A stretch of DNA of 8,233 bases from the NCBI GenBank assembly GCA_003159055.1, contig PMLH01000570.1:1-8233 (forward strand), read 5' to 3'. A program made the translations under genes and the position numbers. Each line of letters opens with the position of its first letter. The stretch's first letter is position 1. This DNA comes from Myxococcales bacterium (GTDB lineage: Bacteria > Myxococcota > Polyangia > Fen-1088). The notes beneath the pieces were generated by a model. It was not told the DNA's origin. It worked only from the letters and a program-made list of their open reading frames with translations, and made no database searches. Positions 1 to 8,233 of this stretch are shown piece after piece.

Positions 1-168
1 CACCGTCACTGTGACCTTGCCCATCTTGCTGGACGCCGATCGTCCGCTGCCCAACGGACCCTCGGGCACAACGGACACGCTCGAATCACTCGGAGCCTCG
101 CTTTCAGCAACAGCCGCTGAGCTCGCGGAAGGCGCACCGCTGGCAGATTCGTCGTCAGACTCCGACGC
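1..168 (-). other. Open continuation of the kinase frame past its stop codon (partial)
   Basis: Read on the minus strand in the same frame as the kinase, the 56 codons after the TGA at 169-171 contain no stop up to the window edge. They encode an acidic, Ser/Ala-rich stretch beginning ASESDDESASGAPSASSAAV and ending KMGKVTVTV. This looks like an extracytoplasmic linker following the kinase membrane helix, then the first strand of a folded domain. Third positions are G or C in about two thirds of codons, as expected for coding DNA here. I infer that this is the severed C-terminal part of the kinase, whose periplasmic domain would lie outside the window. It could instead be untranslated 3' sequence that is open by chance. 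No separate start codon with a ribosome site was found in it. Confidence 0.5.
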
Positions 169-1614
169 TCAGCTCGTTGCGCCGGTCGCATTGACAGCGC
201 CATGATCACGAGCCAATACCGCGATTCCGAATCCCGAAGCTATGAGCAACATCAGCACCATGACCGCGATCAGGCGACGGCGATCGCGCTGCTCGTGCAC
301 GTCGAGCACTTCGCGTTGTGTTGGCTCGGGGCTAACATCTAGCGGACCGGGCAGCGCAGCAGGTTCGTTGCCTTCGTCGTTCGCAAACGAACTTGTTGAA
401 ACGCCAGCGCCCAGCTGAGCCGATTCGCCGGGGCTTTCGGCACTCGGAATCAGTGCACCTGGCGAGGCCTCGGGTCCGACACCGCCTGTGGAATCGACAT
501 TGGGACTGCTGCGGATGTCGATGCAGATGTCGGGTTGTGGAGCTGATCTTTTGGCTGATCTGCCCTCAGCCGTCGTGCGCCGGCCGGTGATCGCATCGAG
601 GTTCGCCCCAAGCGCGCTCGACGACTTCGGCCCTGCGGAGTGCGTCGGCGCCAGCGCGCGTTGGACCGGCGACTCCCCATGAGCCTCCGCTGGCATAAGC
701 AGCGCAGTTCGCCCAACCAAAGTGTCACCATACAGACTTGAGTATGCCTGGTGCACCGCCTCCTGCATGGATGGTGCGTCTGCCCAGCGGGATGGCTTAT
801 CAGACGCCAGCGCACGGTCCACGATCTCCACGACTGCCTTCGGCATGTCGGGTGCCAGTTCGGCAAGCGATCGCGCCCCCTGTGTTGCCGCGGCAACGAG
901 TTGTTCGTTGACGGTCTCGCCATTGTCCACATATTCGCCGGTGAGAAGCGTGAACATCATCGCGCCCACTGACCACAAGTCGGACTGTGCATCGATCTCC
1001 TGCACGCGTCCGAGTGCCTGCTCAGGCGCCATGAATGCTGGAGTTCCGAGCATCGAACCCGCGGCGGTCGCATTGCTGCCCGACGACAACTCGCGCACAC
1101 GTGCAATGCCGAAGTCCAGCACCTTCACGTAGTCGGGATAGTCAGGATGGTTCAGCAGGAAGATATTCTCGGGCTTGAGATCCCGGTGCACGATGCCGTG
1201 ATCGTGGGCCGCGGCCAACGCCGAGGCGACCTGTCGCACGATGCGCACGACCGCGTCTTCTTCGAGGATCTTCGTTCTTTCCAGTCGCTCGCCGAGGGTC
1301 TCGCCCTCGAGAAAGCTCATCACGATGTAGTGCACGTCGCCCGACTGACCGATGTCGGTGATCTCGACAACGTTGGGATGGCCGATGTCGTTGGCCGCAC
1401 GAGCCTCGATGAGGAAACGCGACAGCACCTGAGGATTGCGCGAGATTTCCGGATGAAGGACCTTGATCGCGGCGCGACGGCCGATGAGCGTGTGCTCGGC
1501 ATAGTACACTGTGCCCATGCCGCCATTGCGCAAATGGGTCACGAGCCGATAGCCGCCGAGGATCTTCCCGGTCAGGTCGGCCGAGTGCCCAATCTGCAGT
1601 GTCTCGTCGGTCAC
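169..1614 (-). CDS. Membrane-anchored Ser/Thr protein kinase (Hanks type)
   Basis: This 481-residue protein should phosphorylate Ser/Thr residues of cytoplasmic targets. The kinase domain spans about residues 22-290. It has a Gly-rich loop RNGGMGTVY (29-37), Lys51 in AIK, Glu70 in the C helix, the RD-type catalytic loop HRDLKPEN (143-150), DFG (167-169), GTPAFMAPE (190-198) and Asp212 in QSDLWSVG, so all catalytic residues are present. Arg29 stands where the first loop Gly is usual. A Ser/Pro/Ala-rich linker (about 300-440) leads to one membrane helix (about 448-468) behind a basic RDRRR stop. Only 13 residues follow before a TGA, although the same frame stays open beyond it. The start is GTG, the only start codon between the upstream in-frame stop (1672-1674) and the domain. 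An AAGGA sits just one base before it, which is too close for a normal ribosome site, so the start is less sure than the function. No substrate can be inferred. Confidence 0.93.
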   Translation of the reverse strand: MTDETLQIGHSADLTGKILGGYRLVTHLRNGGMGTVYYAEHTLIGRRAAIKVLHPEISRNPQVLSRFLIEARAANDIGHPNVVEITDIGQSGDVHYIVMSFLEGETLGERLERTKILEEDAVVRIVRQVASALAAAHDHGIVHRDLKPENIFLLNHPDYPDYVKVLDFGIARVRELSSGSNATAAGSMLGTPAFMAPEQALGRVQEIDAQSDLWSVGAMMFTLLTGEYVDNGETVNEQLVAAATQGARSLAELAPDMPKAVVEIVDRALASDKPSRWADAPSMQEAVHQAYSSLYGDTLVGRTALLMPAEAHGESPVQRALAPTHSAGPKSSSALGANLDAITGRRTTAEGRSAKRSAPQPDICIDIRSSPNVDSTGGVGPEASPGALIPSAESPGESAQLGAGVSTSSFANDEGNEPAALPGPLDVSPEPTQREVLDVHEQRDRRRLIAVMVLMLLIASGFGIAVLARDHGAVNATGATS

Positions 1615-1782
1615 GTCCTTTTCATCGACGCAATTCGGCGGATCTGGAACGACGCGTCGCGTTGTTAGTTCTCACTCACCGAGTCTCACAGCGCGTAACG
1701 CCGGTGCGAAGGCGCCTGCGCGGTGGTCCGCATGGGGCGGGCTTTGCAAACTTGGGCTAAGATCTCAAGACAAGGCCGAGCC
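1615..1782. promoter_or_regulatory. Divergent intergenic region between the kinase and the zinc-knuckle gene
   Basis: These 168 bases separate two divergently transcribed genes and must hold both promoters unless these lie within the genes. I could not find a convincing pair of -35 and -10 boxes on either strand. On the minus strand a four-codon reading frame (ATG at 1625-1623, encoding MKRT) ends in a TGA that overlaps the kinase GTG as GTGA. The AAAAGGA inside it is the only purine-rich site near that start. Confidence 0.4.
1772..1775 (+). promoter_or_regulatory. Ribosome binding site deciding the start at 1783
   Basis: AAGG lies seven bases before the GTG at 1783. The upstream in-frame GTG (1723) and ATG (1732) would add an N-terminal tail not expected in front of a zinc-knuckle that begins at the very N-terminus. 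The site therefore favours the shorter protein. Confidence 0.5.
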
Positions 1783-3348
1783 GTGAGCATTTGCATCTAT
1801 TGCGGACAGGACCACGTTGCGGGCCTGCGTATCTGCCCCAGGACCGGAAAGAACTTGGGCAATGGCGCCCAGGCTTCGCAGAAGACCCTGTTTGGCGTTG
1901 CGCCACCGTCAGCGCCGCTCGCGGCGGCAAGCCGCAAGCTGACGCCCTTGGCTGTGTCTCTGCCACCGCCCAATCCGATTTCCAAGGGAAGCCCGTCGCT
2001 GGCGCTCAGCAAGACCATGTTCGGGATGGCCTCGCCCAAACCTGCGAGGAACATCCCGGCTCCCGCGCCGCCGCCTGTGCCCCGTCTGCCAACCGAGCAA
2101 GAGGCGCGTGACAACCCGGAGCTGGTCATCAGCCTGGATGTGACGCCGCCAGCTGGCTATCCAGTCAAGACCACGCCTGCGCCGCGAGCCGCCTCGCCCC
2201 CCGCGATGAAAGTCGGCGAGCCTCCGGTCGATCTGCCCCCTCCAACCTACCTCGCAGCCCCGATGGCGAGCCCGCCAGAGGCACCGTCTGGCGAACATCC
2301 GCGCGTCGATTCACCTGTCGACCTTCCAGTGGTTGGCAACGGCGCTCGGTTCGTGCTTCCGCAGCCCGACCAAGAGACCGCGCGGCAAACCCCTCGCGAA
2401 AGCAGTCGCATCGTCCGTGACGCCAGGATGGTGTTTGGGCTCGTTGGCTGGGCGACTGGTAACTACCTCCGGAATCTGCAGCCGTTCTTCCTCCTAGCGA
2501 TTCTTCTCGTGTTGCCTGCCTCGATGGTTGAATCCTGCCTGCTCGCGGCCGCCATGCCAAGCGCCGAGCCCACGCTGCTCGGCAAGGGCAGCGCAACCGT
2601 CGATTTCTCCGCACGCAAGGCCGAGCTGGCAGTGCGCATTCAGCAAAGCCAGGCCAGTGGCCAGATCGACCCGAAAGCCACCGCCGAGCTCGCGGCGCTG
2701 ACCTCGGTCGAGACGGCCGCGGTTCCCCTGGCGAAGGCACAAGACCACGAAGGGAGCGGCTGGCTTCGCGCGCGCCTGGCCGCCCTCATCCAGGGGTTTC
2801 TGATGTTCGGGTTGGCATTGCCGTTGGCGTTGGCCGCCCTGGCGCTGGCGACCGTGGATCAGGAAGCCAGGATTGCGCTGCCGGGCTTGGCCGATGTTTG
2901 GCCCATCCTGCTGGCACGCGCAGAGCTGTTTTGGGTCGCGTTGCTACCCGCGGCCCTGCTGGTGGCGCTCGGCCATGCGCTGTTCGTGCTGCCAGGTTTG
3001 GCCTTGAGCGTGCTTTTCATCTTTCTTCCGCACGTGGTGCTTTTTGAAAAACGCCGTGGCAGGGCGGCCCTCGAGCGAAGTCTCGAGCTGGTCAAGACCG
3101 ACGCCCGGCGCGCCGTGCTGGCGTTTCTTCTGTTCGGGCTGGCTGGCGTCGCCGCAGCCATGCTGGCCGAATTGCTGTTTCCACCGTCGGGAAGCCGGGC
3201 GGTGGTGTTCGTGCATTTCCTCTTCGCCGACCTTCTAGCGGCGATGCTTCTTCCAGTTCCAGCCATGGTCCTGGCCAGGCTCTACCTCGACATTCGCGCT
3301 CGCACCGGTGGGGTCGCGGAGCGCCTTTCACGCGCGGCCCGCAGCTAA
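1783..3348 (+). CDS. Zinc-knuckle, proline-rich linker, polytopic membrane protein of unknown function
   Basis: From the GTG at 1783 this gives 521 residues (the frame is open from 1723). The N-terminus has Cys4-x2-Cys7 in CIYCGQDH and a third Cys18 in ICPRTGK, resembling a zinc ribbon. The fourth ligand is not a Cys; His11 is a candidate. A Pro-rich, low-complexity linker runs to about residue 200 and carries two copies of KT-[LM]-F-G-[VM]-A (34-40 and 77-83). The C-terminal half is a membrane domain with about six helices, near 233-255, 335-356, 381-398, 399-420, 444-462 and 474-498. A Lys/Glu/Gln-containing loop lies between the first two. The segment around 422-443 (RGRAALERSLELVKTDARR) resembles the repeat seen in YciC-like and glycerophosphodiesterase-membrane-domain families. 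No catalytic motif is visible. It lies three bases before the methyltransferase gene, so the two are probably co-transcribed. Membrane location is well supported; function is not. Confidence 0.85.
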   Translation: MSICIYCGQDHVAGLRICPRTGKNLGNGAQASQKTLFGVAPPSAPLAAASRKLTPLAVSLPPPNPISKGSPSLALSKTMFGMASPKPARNIPAPAPPPVPRLPTEQEARDNPELVISLDVTPPAGYPVKTTPAPRAASPPAMKVGEPPVDLPPPTYLAAPMASPPEAPSGEHPRVDSPVDLPVVGNGARFVLPQPDQETARQTPRESSRIVRDARMVFGLVGWATGNYLRNLQPFFLLAILLVLPASMVESCLLAAAMPSAEPTLLGKGSATVDFSARKAELAVRIQQSQASGQIDPKATAELAALTSVETAAVPLAKAQDHEGSGWLRARLAALIQGFLMFGLALPLALAALALATVDQEARIALPGLADVWPILLARAELFWVALLPAALLVALGHALFVLPGLALSVLFIFLPHVVLFEKRRGRAALERSLELVKTDARRAVLAFLLFGLAGVAAAMLAELLFPPSGSRAVVFVHFLFADLLAAMLLPVPAMVLARLYLDIRARTGGVAERLSRAARS

Positions 3349-3351
3349 CCA

Positions 3352-4107
3352 ATGCTAGAGCTCGCGACGGTCGAGGCAGCGCTTCACCGGCTCTTCATCG
3401 GTGCCGCGGGCACGTCCCTGCGCAAAGAGGACCGCAAAAAGGCGACCGAAATTCTCGCGTTCTTGCAAGAGATCGAACGCGTGCTCGGCAAGAGCAAATC
3501 GCCGATCACCTTGGTCGACGCCGCTGCCGGCAAGGCCTACGTGGGTTTGTTGGCGGCCGAGCTGTTGCTCAGGCCGCGTGGGCGAGGCGCCCACGTGATC
3601 CTCATCGAGCGCGATGAAAGGCAGGCTGCCGCCTGCCGGCGAGCGATCGCGGAGTTGGCTGGCTCCGACATTGCGTTCACGGTGCGGGAAGCCGACGTCA
3701 TGGATGGGGCGGCCTGGCCGGGGGCGCCCGACTTGGTGGTTGCTCTGCATGCCTGTGGGGCCGCCTCGGATGTGATCCTTGACCAAGCGGTAAGAAACGG
3801 TGCCCGTCATCTTCTGCTCGTGCCCTGCTGCACGTCGGACAAGGTGGCCGCCGCCGCCTTGGCGGTCAGCAAGGCGGACGCGCTCGGGTTGCCGCGCCAC
3901 GCGGAGGTGAGACGCCGGTTTGTCCAATCCGTCGTGGACGCCGAGCGCACCTTGCGGCTGGAAGCCGCCGGCTATCAAACTGTCGTGGTCCCGTTTGTGC
4001 CGCCCACGGTGACCCCGCACCACCTGCTCTGGCGCGCGCGGCGCGTTGGCGAGACTGCGCGCATGGCCTGTGCGGCGGCTGACCTACATCGCCTGCACGG
4101 CGCCTAA
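3352..4107 (+). CDS. SAM-dependent methyltransferase, Methyltransf_32-like
   Basis: This is a 251-residue soluble protein with a class I methyltransferase fold. Motif I is LVDAAAGKAYVG (54-65), a variant of the usual D-x-G-x-G-x-G. The strand VILIERD (82-88) supplies Glu86 for the SAM ribose, and EADVMD (113-118) would lie near the adenine. LHACGAASD (132-140) and LLLVPCC (154-160) are hallmarks of the Methyltransf_32 (PF13679) group, which includes eukaryotic RRNAD1/METTL25-type proteins. The C-terminus PHHLLWRARR (225-234) is basic. The substrate is unknown; RNA or protein is possible from the wider family. The ATG starts three bases after the preceding stop with no clear Shine-Dalgarno, suggesting translational coupling to the membrane-protein gene. 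I am sure of the fold and unsure of the target. Confidence 0.85.
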   Translation: MLELATVEAALHRLFIGAAGTSLRKEDRKKATEILAFLQEIERVLGKSKSPITLVDAAAGKAYVGLLAAELLLRPRGRGAHVILIERDERQAAACRRAIAELAGSDIAFTVREADVMDGAAWPGAPDLVVALHACGAASDVILDQAVRNGARHLLLVPCCTSDKVAAAALAVSKADALGLPRHAEVRRRFVQSVVDAERTLRLEAAGYQTVVVPFVPPTVTPHHLLWRARRVGETARMACAAADLHRLHGA

Positions 4108-4211
4108 CGCTTTCCACAAAAGCACTGCTACCTCGGTCGTCGTCATAGCATCTAACGAGCGCCCCCGCCTCCAGCTGTGACAATGGTAACGAATTCAATC
4201 GACGATAATAG

Positions 4212-4235
4212 GACCAAATTTGCCCGAATTTGGTC
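4212..4235. promoter_or_regulatory. 9-bp perfect inverted repeat upstream of actA, candidate operator
   Basis: GACCAAATT (4212-4220) is matched exactly by AATTTGGTC (4227-4235) around the spacer TGCCCG. It begins two bases after the -10-like GATAAT and ends 27 bases before the actA GTG, so it would cover a transcription start near 4216 or form a hairpin in the 5' leader. No T run follows, so it is unlikely to be a simple terminator. The symmetric AT-rich arms are typical of a dimeric repressor or activator site. The cognate regulator is not in the window. Confidence 0.5.
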
Positions 4236-4251
4236 GCGCTTGGAACAAGAC

Positions 4252-4258
4252 AAGAGGA
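4252..4258 (+). promoter_or_regulatory. Ribosome binding site of actA
   Basis: AAGAGGA ends four bases before the GTG at 4263. It fixes this codon as the start in preference to the in-frame TTG at 4230, which lies inside the inverted repeat and has no ribosome site. Confidence 0.6.
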
Positions 4259-4262
4259 CCCC

Positions 4263-4826
4263 GTGCATCCACGTGATCGATTCTGGCGAGTCGTACTGCC
4301 CATCGGCGCCGCAGCGGTACTGACCACGGTCTTGGCGGTCGGCTACGCCACCGAGCCCGATCGGTTCGCCACTGGCTATTCGCCCAAGCAGCCCATTGCG
4401 TTTTCCCACAAGCTGCACGCGGGCGACAACCAGATCCCTTGTCTTTACTGCCACACCGGCGCTGAACGGTCGCGACACGCAGGGGTTCCCGCCCTGGAAA
4501 CCTGCATGAACTGCCATGGCGTCACCCGAACCGACAAGCCCGACATCCAGCGCATCACGGCCGCGGTCAAGGCGAACCAAACCTTCGCCTGGCAGCGCGT
4601 GTACACCTTGCCTGACCACGTTTACTTCGACCACCGACCGCACGTCGGGGCCGGCATCGCCTGCCAAACCTGCCACGGCGAAGTGCAAACCATGCAGCAG
4701 GTTTCGCGGGAGATGCTCATGCGCATGGGGACCTGCCTCGACTGTCACCGCGACGCCCACGCAGCGGTCCCGCCAGGTTCCAAGGTCACCCAGGGCCCCA
4801 CCAACTGCTTTGCGTGCCACCGATGA
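4263..4826 (+). CDS. actA: Alternative complex III subunit ActA, membrane-anchored pentaheme cytochrome c
   Basis: ActA carries electrons from the ActB iron-sulfur domain towards cytochrome c or an oxidase on the periplasmic side. The 187-residue protein has one N-terminal helix (about 10-28) and exactly five CxxCH heme-binding motifs: CLYCH (60-64), CMNCH (81-85), CQTCH (134-138), CLDCH (158-162) and CFACH (182-186). Five hemes is the number known for ActA of Rhodothermus marinus. Extra His residues, such as FSHKLH (47-52) and FDHRPH (122-127), are in the place of distal heme ligands in cytochrome c7-like proteins. The GTG start is chosen for its AAGAGGA ribosome site; the longer TTG form would place 11 odd residues before the anchor. 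The stop overlaps the next start as ATGA. Placement before actB and actC confirms the assignment. Confidence 0.93.
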   Translation: MHPRDRFWRVVLPIGAAAVLTTVLAVGYATEPDRFATGYSPKQPIAFSHKLHAGDNQIPCLYCHTGAERSRHAGVPALETCMNCHGVTRTDKPDIQRITAAVKANQTFAWQRVYTLPDHVYFDHRPHVGAGIACQTCHGEVQTMQQVSREMLMRMGTCLDCHRDAHAAVPPGSKVTQGPTNCFACHR

Positions 4827-5039
4827 AAGCCCATCAACTTGAAAGTCACAAGAATCCGCCAAGACGCCGGCTGCTCGGCGCGGTGGCTGGTGCCCTCGCT
4901 GGCCTTGTCGCCTGGAAGCTGTCCCGGCGCAAGTTAGCCGTTTCGCCGTCTGCCGAACACGCCGAGTCATCGCCCACGACGGCGACTACGACCGCCTCCA
5001 AGCTGGTCGTCAAACCCGCTCCCAATTCCGTGAAACGCC

Positions 5040-5047
<8 letters not shown>
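4823..5047 (+). CDS. Small single-helix protein between actA and actB, unknown function
   Basis: I do not recognise this 74-residue protein. It starts at an ATG overlapping the actA stop (ATGA) and ends 8 bases inside actB, so it is read as part of the operon. Visible parts are a basic PPRRRLLG (12-19), a Gly/Ala-rich hydrophobic stretch AVAGALAGLVAW (20-31), a second basic patch KLSRRK (32-37), and a polar Ser/Thr/Pro/Ala tail (about 41-70). The layout suits one membrane helix, or an uncleaved export signal, with a disordered tail. The Arg triplet before the hydrophobic run is loosely Tat-like but lacks the full consensus. It could be an accessory or assembly subunit of ACIII. An in-frame GTG at 4814 would add three residues and is less likely than the ATGA start. 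Confidence 0.7.
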
Positions 5048-7963
<2,916 letters not shown>

Positions 7964-7967
<4 letters not shown>

Positions 7968-8233
7968 AATCTGCGGCGGCAGCTCTGCCGGAAGCGCTCG
8001 AGCCGATGGTCCTGATCGAAGGTAAGGTCACGCCTGGTTCGCTCGACGACCAGGTCTTGCAGTTCCCCGATCGCCGACCGCCGCGCGCTTGGTATGTGGC
8101 ACTCGCGTTTACGCTCAGCGCCCTCGCAGTTGGCGGCTTCTGCATGGGCTACACGCTCTACTACGGCATTGGCGTCTGGGGCAACAATCGGCCGGTCGCG
8201 TGGGGCTTCGGCATCATCAATTTCGTCTTCTGG
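7964..8233 (+). CDS. actC: Alternative complex III subunit ActC, NrfD-like membrane protein (partial, 3' end missing)
   Basis: Only the first 90 residues are in the window. ActC is an NrfD/PsrC-type integral membrane subunit that binds quinol and passes electrons to the ActB clusters. A polar N-terminus of about 40 residues is followed by a first membrane helix (about 43-62). The conserved loop GIGVWGNNRPVAW (68-80) then leads into the second helix GFGIINFVFW (81-90). The G-V-W-G-N-N-x-P-V motif is typical of the NrfD-like ACIII subunits. Its start overlaps the actB stop as ATGA and has a strong ribosome site. ActC and ActF are homologous; position directly after actB favours ActC. The rest of the operon should continue to the right. 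Confidence 0.93.

Larger units (their letters stand above)
4108..4262 (+). promoter_or_regulatory. Leader and promoter region of the ACIII operon
   Basis: This 155-base gap separates the methyltransferase stop from actA. It turns AT-rich from about 4180. A -10-like GATAAT (4204-4209) is the best promoter element. The only -35-like sequence near it, GTGACA (4177-4182), is 21 bases away, longer than the usual 16-18, so a sigma-70 assignment is weak. No hairpin followed by a T run was found, so termination of the upstream unit is not visible here. Confidence 0.35.

Noticed and set aside
11..205. Plus-strand 64-codon open frame over the kinase 3' end
   Set aside because: It is antisense to the kinase continuation, has no ribosome site, and its composition mirrors the Ser/Ala/Asp-rich opposite strand.
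1650..1659. 10-bp self-complementary CGACGCGTCG in the divergent intergenic region
   Set aside because: Short GC-rich palindromes are expected by chance in DNA of this composition. The symmetry does not extend, and it is not placed against a promoter element.
1723..1782. Upstream GTG/ATG starts for the zinc-knuckle gene
   Set aside because: No ribosome site supports them. The GTG at 1783 has AAGG at seven bases and puts the knuckle at the N-terminus.
4108..4211. Possible terminator after the methyltransferase gene
   Set aside because: No stable hairpin with a following T run was found.
4230..4262. TTG start for actA giving 11 more residues
   Set aside because: It lies inside the inverted repeat and lacks a ribosome site. 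The GTG at 4263 has AAGAGGA.
4152..4970. 272-codon minus-strand frame opposite actA
   Set aside because: It is a shadow of a GC-rich gene. The plus strand encodes five CxxCH motifs and a clear ACIII subunit.

Overview
The window looks like chromosomal DNA from a GC-rich Gram-negative bacterium. It is most likely a myxobacterium or relative (Myxococcota). I infer this from a Hanks-type Ser/Thr kinase with a C-terminal transmembrane anchor, a zinc-knuckle protein with a proline-rich linker and a membrane domain, and an alternative complex III (ACIII) operon. No mobile element, CRISPR array, rRNA or tRNA was seen, and no taxonomic marker gene is present.

Left part (1-1614, minus strand): one Ser/Thr protein kinase gene. 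It has a complete catalytic domain, a long low-complexity linker and one membrane helix. An in-frame TGA (169-171) ends it 13 residues after the helix, yet the same frame stays open and looks protein-like for 56 more codons to the window edge. The gene is therefore either a kinase cut short by a nonsense change or a sequencing error inside a longer gene.

Middle part (1783-4107, plus strand): a two-gene unit divergent from the kinase. The first gene encodes a three-Cys zinc-knuckle-like N-terminus, a Pro-rich linker with a repeated KT-[LM]-F-G motif, and about six membrane helices. Three bases after its stop begins a SAM-dependent methyltransferase of the Methyltransf_32 type. The role of this pair is unknown.

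Right part (4263-8233, plus strand): the start of an ACIII operon, which encodes the quinol:electron acceptor oxidoreductase that replaces cytochrome bc1 in many bacteria. The order is actA (membrane-anchored pentaheme cytochrome c), a 74-residue single-helix protein of unknown function, actB (Tat-exported protein fusing a molybdopterin-oxidoreductase-like domain to a four-cluster iron-sulfur domain) and actC (NrfD-like quinol-binding membrane subunit, cut by the window end). All junctions overlap (ATGA, 8 nt, ATGA), so the genes are probably translationally coupled. Electrons would pass from quinol at ActC through the ActB Fe-S clusters to the ActA hemes, then to cytochrome c or a terminal oxidase probably encoded downstream. 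A 9-bp perfect inverted repeat with AT-rich arms lies 27 bp before the actA start and is the best candidate operator in the window.

This is largely a known respiratory system. The least explained items are the interrupted kinase frame, the small protein between actA and actB, the palindrome, and the zinc-knuckle membrane protein.
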